Positions 15,545 through 23,115 of a stretch of 23,115 bases of DNA are shown here, piece by piece; the first letter of the stretch is position 1; each line of letters begins with the position of its first letter. The translations under genes and the position numbers were made by a program. The notes beneath the pieces are model-generated. The model saw nothing but the letters and a program-made list of their open reading frames with translations, had not been told where the DNA came from and did no database searches. Where the stretch lies: positions 1 to 23,115 of the forward strand of contig JAHHTN010000027.1 of the NCBI GenBank assembly GCA_020024645.1, in the 5' to 3' direction. This stretch comes from Faecalimonas sp. (GTDB taxonomy: Bacteria > Bacillota > Clostridia > Lachnospirales > Lachnospiraceae).

Positions 15545-16933
15545 ATGAGTAACAACAAAGGAACAGTTAAAAAGTTTGGAATGGTTGACAAACTGGGGTA
15601 TATGTTTGGTGATTTCGGTAATGACTTCACATTTATTCTTTCCAGCGTTATGTTAATGAAATTCTATTCTGATGTTATGGGAGTTTCTGTAGCGTTGGTT
15701 GGAGCAATGATGATGGTGGCTCGTATTGTAGATGCATTTACAGATGTGGCGATGGGAGAAATTGTAGACCGTAGCCGTCCAGGAAAGAAAGGTAAATTCC
15801 TACCATGGATTCGTAGAATGTGCGGTCCAGTAGCAGTTGCATCATTTCTGATGTATGCTTCATGGTTTGCAGGCATGCCAATGGGATTTAAAATTGCTTG
15901 GATGTTTGGTACCTATTTATTATGGGGAAGCGTATTCTATACAAGTATTAACATTCCTTATGGTTCTATGGCTTCTGCACTTTCGGGGGATTCAAAGGAA
16001 CGTGCACAGTTGTCAAGTTTTCGTACAATCGGGGCAACTTTAGCAGGAGCATTTATTTCTGTTGTTCTTCCTTTAATCGTATATTATGAAGATGCAAGTG
16101 GAAACCAAATTCTTTCAGGTTCTAAAACAACTCTTGCAGCGGCAATTTGTTCAATCGGTGCAGTGATTTGTTACATACTTTGTTATTATATGTCAACAGA
16201 GCGTGTAAAAGTAGAACAGAAAACAGAAAAATTTAATTTAAAAACATTGATAAAAGGTTTATTGTCAAACCGTGCTTTAATCGGAATTGTTGTTTGTTCT
16301 ATTTTAATGCTATTAGTACAGTTGACAATGCAATCTATGGCAGGATATGTTTTTCCAAATTACTTCAAAAATGTTCAAGCTCAGTCAGCAGCAGGAATGG
16401 TAGGATTGGTAATGACAATACTTCTTTCTACAGTGGTTGTTAAATTACAGATTAAATTAGGAAGAAAAGAACTTGCGACTATAGGATCTTTATTTGGTGC
16501 TGTTATCTTTATTGCAATTTGGTTAACACGTACAAAAAATGCGTGGTTATACGTAGGATTATATGCGCTTGCATATATTGGTTTAGCAGCATTCTCATTG
16601 ATTTGTTGGGCCATGATTACAGACGTAATTGATGATACAGAGGTTCGTACAGGAGAGCGTTCAGATGGTACAATTTATGCGGTATATTCTTTTGCAAGAA
16701 AATTAGGACAGGCTGCTTCAGCTGGGGTAACTGGATTTTTGCTTAGCTTAATCGGATATTCTGCAAAAACAGCGTTTGATCCAAAAGTTACAGAAGGTAT
16801 CTTTGATCTTTCCTGTCTTGTGCCAGCAATAGGTTTTATCCTTTTGGCAGCAGCACTTTGGTTCTTGTACCCACTTAATAAAAAACGTGTGGAAGAAAAT
16901 ACACGTATTTTAAAAGAAAAAACTGAAAAATAA
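15545..16933 (+). CDS. GPH-family sugar:cation symporter (glycoside-pentoside-hexuronide type)
   Basis: An integral membrane transporter of 462 residues with about 12 predicted hydrophobic segments, of the MelB/UidB-like GPH branch of the major facilitator superfamily. The N-terminus has GYMFGDFGNDFTF, and helix II carries Asp63-x-x-x-Asp67 (IVDAFTDVAMGEIVDRSRPG), equivalent to the cation-binding aspartates of MelB. The C-terminal half has WAMITDVIDDTEVRTGERSDGTIYAVYSFARKLGQA, a hallmark of the family. An in-frame ATG at 15536 overlaps the SD itself. GGAGG at 15531-15535 serves the ATG at 15545 with 9-nt spacing, so the latter is the start. It likely imports the short glycoside or glucuronide cleaved by the neighbouring cytosolic enzymes. 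The substrate is not readable from sequence. Confidence 0.92.
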   Translation: MSNNKGTVKKFGMVDKLGYMFGDFGNDFTFILSSVMLMKFYSDVMGVSVALVGAMMMVARIVDAFTDVAMGEIVDRSRPGKKGKFLPWIRRMCGPVAVASFLMYASWFAGMPMGFKIAWMFGTYLLWGSVFYTSINIPYGSMASALSGDSKERAQLSSFRTIGATLAGAFISVVLPLIVYYEDASGNQILSGSKTTLAAAICSIGAVICYILCYYMSTERVKVEQKTEKFNLKTLIKGLLSNRALIGIVVCSILMLLVQLTMQSMAGYVFPNYFKNVQAQSAAGMVGLVMTILLSTVVVKLQIKLGRKELATIGSLFGAVIFIAIWLTRTKNAWLYVGLYALAYIGLAAFSLICWAMITDVIDDTEVRTGERSDGTIYAVYSFARKLGQAASAGVTGFLLSLIGYSAKTAFDPKVTEGIFDLSCLVPAIGFILLAAALWFLYPLNKKRVEENTRILKEKTEK

Positions 16934-16997
16934 AAATTAATATGATACTCTTTTTGATGTTTTGCTCTCATTTAAGATAGAATCAGAAAGTAAGGTG

Positions 16998-17052
16998 AAT
17001 CCCTCACATGTCAGGAACAAATAGATGTTTTTTGAAACAGTGAGGGATTTTT
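16998..17052 (+). terminator. Structured intergenic hairpin between the symporter and GH79 genes (terminator or attenuator)
   Basis: AATCCCTCAC (16998-17007) pairs perfectly with GTGAGGGATT (17040-17049), followed by TTT. The 32-nt loop holds an inner stem TGTTT/AAACA (17026-17030 with 17035-17039) abutting the outer one. It lies 34 nt before the GH79 start inside an otherwise same-strand cluster, so it may reduce rather than end transcription. A mini-ORF at 17008-17043 lies within it. Confidence 0.6.
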
Positions 17053-17085
17053 GAAATAAAATTAGAAAAGAAAGGAAATAGAAAA

Positions 17086-18615
17086 ATGGCAGAAAAAATT
17101 AAATTAGAAGTTGGTGGTCTTACAAAACTTCGTGATGTGAATCCTATGTTAATGAGTTATAATGTGGAGTTTGCAGAAGTAACAGGGGGAACTTTTTGGA
17201 AAGCATATACACCAGGACAGATTGCAGGAACAGAAAACTTTTATGTAGAACCAACAACAGATGGAATTGAAGCAATGTATCGAGACTTGATGCAAGTATA
17301 TGCTCCAATTAATTTATACGATGAAAAACTTCGTAAATTAGCAAAAGAACTAGGACAGGTATGGGTACGTGTTTCTGGCACTTGGGCAACAAAAACATAT
17401 TACGATTTTGATGGAACAACAAATGGAGTTGTTCCAGAAGGGTACTTAAATGTGTTAACAAAAGAACAGTGGATTGGTGTTCTTGATTTTGTAAAAGAAA
17501 TTGGGGCCAAATTAATTGTTTCTGTAGCAAACTGTCCGGGGTTACATTCAGCAGAAGAACCATGGATGCCAAAAGAGGCTGAGAAGTTATTTGGACTTAG
17601 TAAGGAATATGGAGTGCCAATCGATGCCGCTGAATTTACAAATGAACCAAATATGATGGAAGAAACGGGATTCCCAAAAGGATACACACCAGCACATTAC
17701 CGTAGAGATCATGATTTATTTTTTAAATGGTTAAAAACCAACTATCCAGAATGTATCTGTGTAGGACCAAGTACAACAGGCGGAGATAATATCTCGTTTG
17801 GAAAAGGAAACCCAGATGCAGCAGCAGGTGGAATTGAACAACTTGCAATGAACACCTGTGATTGCGCAGATTTATTAGAAGGAACGACACAACCATTGGA
17901 TGTATTTAGCTATCACTATTATAATGGAGTATCAGAACGACTCGCATCTGTTATGCCTCATGCACATTGGGATGCAAAAGAAGCCAATTCCGAAGCGTAT
18001 CTTGAGACAGCAATCAACTTTGCTCGTACCTATGCACCACTTCGTGACAAGTATGTGGAAGGGGCTCAGATGTGGGTGACAGAGTCAGGAGATGCAGGCG
18101 GTGGCGGAGACACTTGGGCTTCTACTTATTTAGACGTACTTCGAACTTTAAATGAGTTAGCAGGATTTTCGACCATTACAAATGGCGTGATTTTCCATAA
18201 TACACTGGCAAGTAGTGACTATGGATTTCTTGCAAGAGAAGTATTTGATCCAAGACCAAATTATTTTGCTGTTTTGTTATGGAATCGCTTAATGGGTACT
18301 GCAGTTTATGACACAAAAGAACCAATCCGTTATGGCGCGCATGTGTATGCACATAGCCGCAAAGATGGAAAAGAGGGGTTGGTATATTTGGTTATCAATA
18401 ATAGTTTAGAAGAATCAACAACAATGGAACTGCCAAAAGAAGCAGAAATATACATGTTAGCAGGAGAAAATAACAACATGAGAGCGTCTGTAATGACACT
18501 AAATGGTATGCCCCTTGTACTTGGTGAAAACAATGAACTTCCAGAAATGAATCCAGTGAAAGTTCAGACATCTTTGGAGGTTGCTCCTGGCTCCTGTGCA
18601 TTTATCGTATTGTAA
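17086..18615 (+). CDS. GH79 heparanase-like beta-glucuronidase
   Basis: A 509-residue member of glycoside hydrolase family 79, which holds heparanase and bacterial/fungal beta-glucuronidases. Key residues fit a retaining clan-A enzyme: acid/base Glu187 in AEFTNEPN and nucleophile Glu333 in MWVTESGDAGGGG. The segment VWVRVSGTWATKTYY (about 92-106) corresponds to the heparanase region 'YLRIGGTWAN'. The stretch after the nucleophile (GVIFHNTL...DYGFLAREVFDPRPNYFAVLLWNRLMGTAVY) matches the heparanase NYHLVDENFDPLPDYW-type region. A beta-sandwich follows (about 410-509). No signal peptide is present, so it acts in the cytosol on imported oligosaccharides, releasing glucuronate for UxaC. Exo-beta-glucuronidase is more likely than endo activity; the exact linkage is unknown. 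The start is an AAAGGAAA SD about 8 nt before the ATG. Confidence 0.85.
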   Translation: MAEKIKLEVGGLTKLRDVNPMLMSYNVEFAEVTGGTFWKAYTPGQIAGTENFYVEPTTDGIEAMYRDLMQVYAPINLYDEKLRKLAKELGQVWVRVSGTWATKTYYDFDGTTNGVVPEGYLNVLTKEQWIGVLDFVKEIGAKLIVSVANCPGLHSAEEPWMPKEAEKLFGLSKEYGVPIDAAEFTNEPNMMEETGFPKGYTPAHYRRDHDLFFKWLKTNYPECICVGPSTTGGDNISFGKGNPDAAAGGIEQLAMNTCDCADLLEGTTQPLDVFSYHYYNGVSERLASVMPHAHWDAKEANSEAYLETAINFARTYAPLRDKYVEGAQMWVTESGDAGGGGDTWASTYLDVLRTLNELAGFSTITNGVIFHNTLASSDYGFLAREVFDPRPNYFAVLLWNRLMGTAVYDTKEPIRYGAHVYAHSRKDGKEGLVYLVINNSLEESTTMELPKEAEIYMLAGENNNMRASVMTLNGMPLVLGENNELPEMNPVKVQTSLEVAPGSCAFIVL

Positions 18616-18643
18616 TTCCAGCATAAAAAGGAGAATAATAAAA

Positions 18644-19480
18644 ATGGGGTTAGAAGAGTTTGTAAAAGAGAAAGAATTTTTGATTTGCGTAGATTCTGAT
18701 GGCTGTGCAATGGACACAATGGATATCAAACATATTCGTTGTTTTGGTCCTTGCATGGTAGAAGAGTGGGGTTTATATAAATGGGAAAATCTTATTTTGA
18801 AACGTTGGAATGAAATCAACTTATATACAATGACTCGGGGAATTAATCGTTTTAAAGGATTGACCCAAATGCTCCGTGAAATTCAAGACCAATATACGCA
18901 AATAGACGGAATAGACGAATTTGAATTGTGGGTCAAAACAAGCGATGAATTATCCAATACTGCACTGAAAAAATCAATGGAAAAAACAAAAAATATTTGT
19001 ATGGAAAAAGCGTTGTCTTGGTCGGAAAAAGTAAATCAATCCATTGATCAATTACCAGAAGAAGATAAACGTCCATTTGAAGGGGTAAAGGATGCATTAA
19101 AGTATGCACACGAATATGCAGATGTTGCAATTGTGTCTTCTGCAAATGAAAAAGCAGTTCTAGATGAGTGGGAATCGTATGGATTGTTAGAGCATGTGGA
19201 TCTTGTGTTAGCACAGGATGCAGGAAGCAAAGCATATTGTATTCAGCAACTGTTGAAAAAAGGATATAAGAATGAAAATGTTTTGATGACAGGAGATGCT
19301 CCAGGAGATTGTCAAGCTGCAATGAAAAATGGAGTCTTTTATTTTCCAATTTTAGTTTGCAAAGAGGCGCAATCTTGGCAGGAATTTAAAGATGTAGCAG
19401 TTCTAAGATTAATAAAAGGAACCTATGCTGGTGCCTATCAAAGTGAAAAAATCAAGTTATTTGAAGACAACTTAAAATAA
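18644..19480 (+). CDS. HAD-superfamily hydrolase of unknown function, embedded in the glycosidase cluster
   Basis: A 278-residue HAD-like protein. Motif I is CVDSDGCAMDTM with nucleophile Asp17 and acid/base Asp19. Motif II is the serine in IVSSANEKAV. Motif III is the lysine in AQDAGSKAY. Motif IV is TGDAPGDCQAA (Asp218, Asp222). All catalytic positions are intact, so it should be an active phosphatase or phosphotransferase. A helical cap of about 110 residues lies between motifs I and II. The cysteine and second aspartate directly after motif I are unusual for simple phosphoglycolate-type phosphatases. The open frame starts at 18581, but AAAAGGAG near 18627-18634 fits the ATG at 18644. Its place between GH79 and GH3 suggests a phosphorylated sugar substrate. 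I do not know a characterised member. Confidence 0.82.
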   Translation: MGLEEFVKEKEFLICVDSDGCAMDTMDIKHIRCFGPCMVEEWGLYKWENLILKRWNEINLYTMTRGINRFKGLTQMLREIQDQYTQIDGIDEFELWVKTSDELSNTALKKSMEKTKNICMEKALSWSEKVNQSIDQLPEEDKRPFEGVKDALKYAHEYADVAIVSSANEKAVLDEWESYGLLEHVDLVLAQDAGSKAYCIQQLLKKGYKNENVLMTGDAPGDCQAAMKNGVFYFPILVCKEAQSWQEFKDVAVLRLIKGTYAGAYQSEKIKLFEDNLK

Positions 19481-19524
19481 ACATTCAAATCTAGTGAACG
19501 AACCACAGTAGAAAGGGAGCAATT

Positions 19525-21294
19525 ATGCGTGTAGATTTAAAAGCAAATCCATATTATTTGTCTGAGGAAGACTGTAAATGGGTAAAAGATAGTATATCAA
19601 AAATGAGTGATGAGGAAAAAGTAGGTCAGTTATTTTTCCAGTTGACACAGTCTTTTGATGAAGAATATTTAAAGACACTAATGGAAAACTATCATTTGGG
19701 TGGATGTCGTTACAATCCAGCACTAGGAAAAGATATACAGGAGCAGAACAGAAAACTGCAAAAATATGCGAAAATTCCATTGTTTATTGCTTGTAATACA
19801 GAAGCAGGGGGAGATGGGGCTTGTGCAGATGGAACGATGCTTGGATCTGGCGTGAAGATTGGGGCAACAGATAACGAAGAATATGCATATGCCCTTGGTA
19901 AAATGTCAAATGAAGAGGCAGCAGCAATTGGATGTAATATGGCATTTGCACCAGTATGTGATATTTTATATAATTGGCAAAATACAGAAGTTGTTATGCG
20001 TTCTTTTGGAAATAATCCAAAACGTGTTGCCAAAATGAGTGTGGCTTACTTAAATGGTGCACATCAAAATCCAGGATTTGTTTGTGCAGCAAAACATTTT
20101 CCGGGAAATGGACAAGATTTTCGCGATGCACATTTATCCAACAATGTAAACTATTGTACACCAGAGCAATGGGATGAAACTTATGGTATGGTATATAAAA
20201 CATTGATGGAGAACGGTTTAGATGCGATTATGGGTGGACACATCATGTTTCCAGAATATGTAAAATTAATCAATCCAGATATTAAAGAAGAAGATATGCT
20301 GCCTGCGACATTGAGTAAAGAGATTATGACAACTTTGCTTCGAGATCGCATGGGATTTAATGGAATGGTTGTTACGGATGCTTCTCATATGGTTGCAATG
20401 ACAGACCGCATGACCCGTGCGCAGATGCTTCCAACAGCAATTAATGCAGGATGCGATATGTTTTTATTCTTCAATGATCCGCAGGAAGATTTTGATATAA
20501 TGTTAAATGCTTATCAAACGGGTGTGATTAGCGAAGAAAGAATGGAAGAAGCATTGACTCGAATTCTTGGATTAAAGGCACATATGGGGCTTCACAAGAA
20601 AAGAGTGGAGGAATTAGTTCCACAACCAGAAGTTGTAGAAGAAGTGGTAGGAAAAGATGCTCATAAAGAGATGTATAAAGCAATTGCAAGGGATAGTATT
20701 ACACTTGTAAAATATAAGGATAAAGAGGTACTTCCTTTAACACCACAGAAATATAAACGAGTTATGATTGTGCATATCAAAGCGGCAGAAAGTGGTATGG
20801 ATGCTTTGAAAAAATTATTTGGAAGCTCAGGTCAAAATCCAGCAGAAGTTTTGAAAGAAAAGTTATGTGAACAAGGATTTGATGCATTTATTTATGAAAG
20901 TCCATTGGATAGAATGAAAAAACAAATTGAAGCAGGGGAAAAACCAGACATCAATTTGTATTTTGCAGGAAAGAACGCAATTGCGGATTTTGTGAAAGAT
21001 ATGGATCTCGTAATTACACTATGTGACGTTCAAAGCGGAAGACCAACCTTTGGATTATCAAAAGGTGGTGGAGAGATTCCATGGTATATTTTTGAAATTC
21101 CTGTAATTGTAGTTGGTTGTGGGCAGCCGACGATGCTTGCAGATATTCCACAAGCAAGGACCTATATTAATACGTATGATGCAAAACCGGCAACATTTGA
21201 TGCGTTGATTCATGATTTAATGACAGGAGAAGAGGCGTTTAAAGGAAAAGATCCGATAGACAGTTTTTGTGGATTATTTGATGCAAGAATATAA
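19525..21294 (+). CDS. GH3 beta-N-acetylhexosaminidase-like glycosidase (NagZ-type active site)
   Basis: A 589-residue glycoside hydrolase family 3 protein with no signal peptide. The N-terminal TIM barrel (about 1-350) carries KHFPGNG (190-196) followed by Asp201-Ala-His203. This aligns position for position with the NagZ motif KHFPGHG(x4)DSH, whose Asp-His pair replaces the usual glutamate acid/base. The nucleophile is Asp285 in VVTDASHM. NagZ-type dyads mark beta-N-acetylglucosaminidases (hydrolytic or phosphorolytic), so HexNAc removal is the best guess. A Ser-to-Ala change and His-to-Asn change in the motif leave doubt. Residues about 375-589 form a second alpha/beta domain, making it longer than single-domain NagZ. 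AAGGGAG lies 5 nt before the ATG. It is the last gene of the cluster, 44 nt after the HAD gene. Confidence 0.85.
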   Translation: MRVDLKANPYYLSEEDCKWVKDSISKMSDEEKVGQLFFQLTQSFDEEYLKTLMENYHLGGCRYNPALGKDIQEQNRKLQKYAKIPLFIACNTEAGGDGACADGTMLGSGVKIGATDNEEYAYALGKMSNEEAAAIGCNMAFAPVCDILYNWQNTEVVMRSFGNNPKRVAKMSVAYLNGAHQNPGFVCAAKHFPGNGQDFRDAHLSNNVNYCTPEQWDETYGMVYKTLMENGLDAIMGGHIMFPEYVKLINPDIKEEDMLPATLSKEIMTTLLRDRMGFNGMVVTDASHMVAMTDRMTRAQMLPTAINAGCDMFLFFNDPQEDFDIMLNAYQTGVISEERMEEALTRILGLKAHMGLHKKRVEELVPQPEVVEEVVGKDAHKEMYKAIARDSITLVKYKDKEVLPLTPQKYKRVMIVHIKAAESGMDALKKLFGSSGQNPAEVLKEKLCEQGFDAFIYESPLDRMKKQIEAGEKPDINLYFAGKNAIADFVKDMDLVITLCDVQSGRPTFGLSKGGGEIPWYIFEIPVIVVGCGQPTMLADIPQARTYINTYDAKPATFDALIHDLMTGEEAFKGKDPIDSFCGLFDARI

Positions 21295-21305
21295 AAAACT
21301 TAATT

Positions 21306-21490
21306 AAAAATATGCCCCCAAAACAAGTGATGGGTATCATTACCCATGCAGGAAAAGGAACAAAAGTAATACTTCTAGGAGACCCCAATCAGATGGACAA
21401 TCCATATTTGGATGAACAGTGTTATCAAATACATTAACAGCAGAAGAGTGTGAGCGTTCAGAGTTGACTGTGGATACAATAAAGAGATAA
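21306..21490 (+). pseudogene. Remnant of a PhoH-family ATPase gene
   Basis: Two adjoining frames read as pieces of a PhoH/YlaK-type protein. 21312-21437 gives 41 residues including MPPKQVMGIITHAGKGTKVILLGDPNQMDNPYLDEQ, close to the family segment around the Walker B-like GDP-QID-P-LD. From 21434, in a different frame, AEECERSELTVDTIKR ends at a TAA at 21488-21490 and matches the family C-terminus (ERSELA-type motif). The region between, the Walker A half and the whole N-terminus are missing. It is therefore a twice-broken relic, not a functional small gene. Confidence 0.75.
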
Positions 21491-21572
21491 AAAAGACATC
21501 CACGATGCTGAACCCTCCCTAATTGTTAGATTTTTAGTCTAACTTATAGGAAGGGTTCAGCGCTGGGGATGT
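21490..21572 (-). terminator. Long hairpin, terminator of ppk on the minus strand
   Basis: A 77-nt nearly symmetric hairpin. ACATCC pairs with GGATGT (21496-21501/21567-21572). GCTGAACCCT pairs with AGGGTTCAGC (21507-21516/21552-21561), and GTTAGA pairs with TCTAAC (21525-21530/21538-21543). On the minus strand the structure is followed by CTTTTTT, a terminator tail, just after the ppk stop at 21579. On the plus strand there is no T run. Confidence 0.7.
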
Positions 21573-21578
21573 TATATA

Positions 21579-23115
21579 TTAGTGTGAAAATGGTAAGTGT
21601 TTTAATAATTTTTGAAAAACTGTTAATTTTTTTGGAATAGAGTATATAGATTTATGCATAGTATTGTTAATAAAATAATCCTGACTGTCATATTGAATTT
21701 TGGATAAACAAATTTTACGTTTAAATAATCCATTGCTTGTTATATTACTTGCCTTTATATTGTCTTTTAATTGCGATGAAAGAATCCAAGACAATTCATT
21801 CTTGATTTCCGGAGATTCAATTGGACAGGCTATTTCGACTCTGTGATGTAAGTTACGCCCCATGAAATCCGCAGATGAAATATAAATTTTTGAATTGTCA
21901 CCTTTCCCAAAACAATAGATTCTTGCATGTTCTAGAAAACGTCCAACGATACTTGTAATGTGAATATTTTCAGTATATCCCTTTATCCCAGGAAGAAGGC
22001 AGCAAATTCCACGTATAATCAACTCTATATGTACTCCTGCTTGGGAGGCTTGTACAAGTTTTTCAATAAGTTCATAATCAGTAAGTGAATTTATCTTAAT
22101 ACAGATATATCCATTATCTCCCTTTTGAATCTGTTCCTCTATTAAGTTTATCACGGAATTTTCAATTCCTTCTGGAGAAACTATAAGTTCTTTATATTCG
22201 CCATTCAAATTGTTAACCAGTAAATTTTGAAAGAAGGCAGTTGCGTCTTCTCCAATGGATTTAGAAGCTGTAATTAAACTTAAGTCAGTATACATAGTAT
22301 TTGTTTTTTCGTTATAATTTCCTGTGCCAATTTGAGTGATATAATGTAAATTTCCTTTGTTTCTAAGTGTGATCTGACATATTTTACTATGGCATTTGAA
22401 ATCTTCAACACCATAAAGAATTTGACATCCTGCACTTTCTAAGATTTTTGACCATTCAATATTATTTGCTTCATCAAATCGAGCACGCAATTCCATCATT
22501 ACAATAACCTGTTTGCCATTTTCAGCAGCTCGACAAAGAAGGCGTGCAATTTTTGAAGAAGATGCAAGACGATAAATTGTAATTTTTATAGAAACTACAT
22601 TTTTATTTTCAGCAGCTTCTGATAACAATTTTAAAAATGGTTCTGTAGAATCATAAGGGAAAAATAAAAGTTTATCCCCTTTTTGTATCTGATCAATGAT
22701 GGCGTGATTTTTATCAATATCTTCTGGCCAGCGAGGATTGTGTGGTGTGTAAAGTAATTCATTTTTCTGTTTCTCATTTAATAGGCTTTCAAGTTGAAAT
22801 ACATATCCCATTTTAAGAGGACAAGAATCTATATAGACAAATTTACTATCAACAGAAACTATATTTGTAAGTCGTGTCAAGAAACTTTCAGAAATAATAT
22901 TGCTGACTTCTAAACGAATCACATTGAGATGGTCGCGATTTTTTAACAAGGAAGTAACTCTGCTCCGAAAATCTGATGCGACATCTTCAAATTTTTCGTC
23001 ATCAAACCTTATGTCAGCATTTCTTGTTACAGATGCTACAACACATTCTATTACTTTATAAGAACCAAATAATTTAGAAATAAATTGAATAATAATATTT
23101 TCTATGCGGATATAT
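21579..23115 (-). CDS. ppk1: Polyphosphate kinase 1 (partial, 5' end beyond the window)
   Basis: Polymerises the gamma-phosphate of ATP into polyphosphate and runs in reverse. The frame is open on the minus strand to the window edge: upstream of the TTG at 22949 it continues through IECVVASVTRNADIRFDDEKFEDVASDFRSRV, the PPK1 middle domain. At least 511 residues are visible of about 700 for the family, so about 190 N-terminal residues are missing. Landmarks are ITIYRLASSS, MMELRARFDEANNIEWSKIL, the autophosphorylated histidine in FKCHSKI (HxK), ITQIGTGNYNEKT, the second active-site histidine in LEHARIYCFG, and SADFMGRNLHHRVEIACPI. A TTG start at 22949 is not credible because homology continues upstream of it. 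It ends before the long hairpin and converges with the glycosidase cluster. Confidence 0.93.
   Translation of the reverse strand, partial: YIRIENIIIQFISKLFGSYKVIECVVASVTRNADIRFDDEKFEDVASDFRSRVTSLLKNRDHLNVIRLEVSNIISESFLTRLTNIVSVDSKFVYIDSCPLKMGYVFQLESLLNEKQKNELLYTPHNPRWPEDIDKNHAIIDQIQKGDKLLFFPYDSTEPFLKLLSEAAENKNVVSIKITIYRLASSSKIARLLCRAAENGKQVIVMMELRARFDEANNIEWSKILESAGCQILYGVEDFKCHSKICQITLRNKGNLHYITQIGTGNYNEKTNTMYTDLSLITASKSIGEDATAFFQNLLVNNLNGEYKELIVSPEGIENSVINLIEEQIQKGDNGYICIKINSLTDYELIEKLVQASQAGVHIELIIRGICCLLPGIKGYTENIHITSIVGRFLEHARIYCFGKGDNSKIYISSADFMGRNLHHRVEIACPIESPEIKNELSWILSSQLKDNIKASNITSNGLFKRKICLSKIQYDSQDYFINNTMHKSIYSIPKKLTVFQKLLKHLPFSH

Noticed and set aside
19525..21294. GH3 as a beta-glucosidase
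   Set aside because: The D-x-H dyad in KHFPGNG(x4)DAH aligns with NagZ-type hexosaminidases and not with the glutamate acid/base of beta-glucosidases. Not fully excluded.
21330..21347. ATGGGTA/TACCCAT hairpin as terminator of the glycosidase cluster
   Set aside because: A 7-bp stem with no T run, lying within the PhoH-derived sequence. Probably incidental.
21312..21437. A 41-codon ORF as an intact small gene
   Set aside because: It matches an internal piece of PhoH proteins, has no SD, and the rest of the C-terminus continues in another frame. A relic explains it better.
1..23115. tRNA, rRNA, CRISPR arrays, transposases or phage genes
   Set aside because: I saw no spaced direct-repeat array, cloverleaf gene or mobile-element protein anywhere in the window. 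No intergenic gap exceeds about 300 bases.

Overview
The window looks like a chromosomal segment of a low-GC Gram-positive anaerobe, most likely a gut Lachnospiraceae or related Clostridia. This rests on the AT-rich sequence, strong AGGAGG-type Shine-Dalgarno (SD) sites, TTGACA/TATAAT promoters, and the style of the AraC and glycosidase genes. Genus-level placement is not possible from sequence reading alone.

Layout. (1) 1-3566: left flank with the tail of an upstream gene, a small nitroreductase, a UvrA-like ABC ATPase and an overlapping YbaK-type deacylase, closed by a terminator. (2) 3596-7452: an AraC regulator divergent from uxuA-uxuB. (3) 7482-8264: an IclR regulator divergent from eda-kdgK, followed by uxaC (8535-11744). 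Three copies of one palindromic operator lie in the shared IclR/eda region. (4) 11809-13038: a second AraC-type regulator, divergent from a glycosidase cluster. (5) 13259-21294: GH2 glycosidase, GPH-family sugar symporter, GH79 heparanase-like beta-glucuronidase, an orphan HAD phosphatase and a NagZ-like GH3 enzyme. (6) 21306-21490: decayed remnant of a PhoH-family gene. (7) 21496 to end: a long hairpin terminator and the 3' two-thirds of polyphosphate kinase on the minus strand.

How it works together. UxaC, UxuB, UxuA, KdgK and Eda form the complete route D-glucuronate -> D-fructuronate -> D-mannonate -> KDG -> KDPG -> pyruvate + glyceraldehyde-3-phosphate. The galacturonate branch (UxaA/UxaB) is not in the window. 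None of the three glycosidases shows a signal peptide. They sit beside an importer of the glycoside/hexuronide family, so the cluster reads as intracellular uptake and cleavage of short glucuronate-containing glycosides. The likely release of both GlcA (GH79) and an N-acetylhexosamine (GH3 with the D-x-H dyad) suggests a GlcA-HexNAc oligosaccharide such as a host glycosaminoglycan fragment; this is inference. The most novel elements are the orphan HAD protein, the substrate logic of the GH2/GH79/GH3 set, a structured leader before the GH79 gene, and the duplicated IclR operator.
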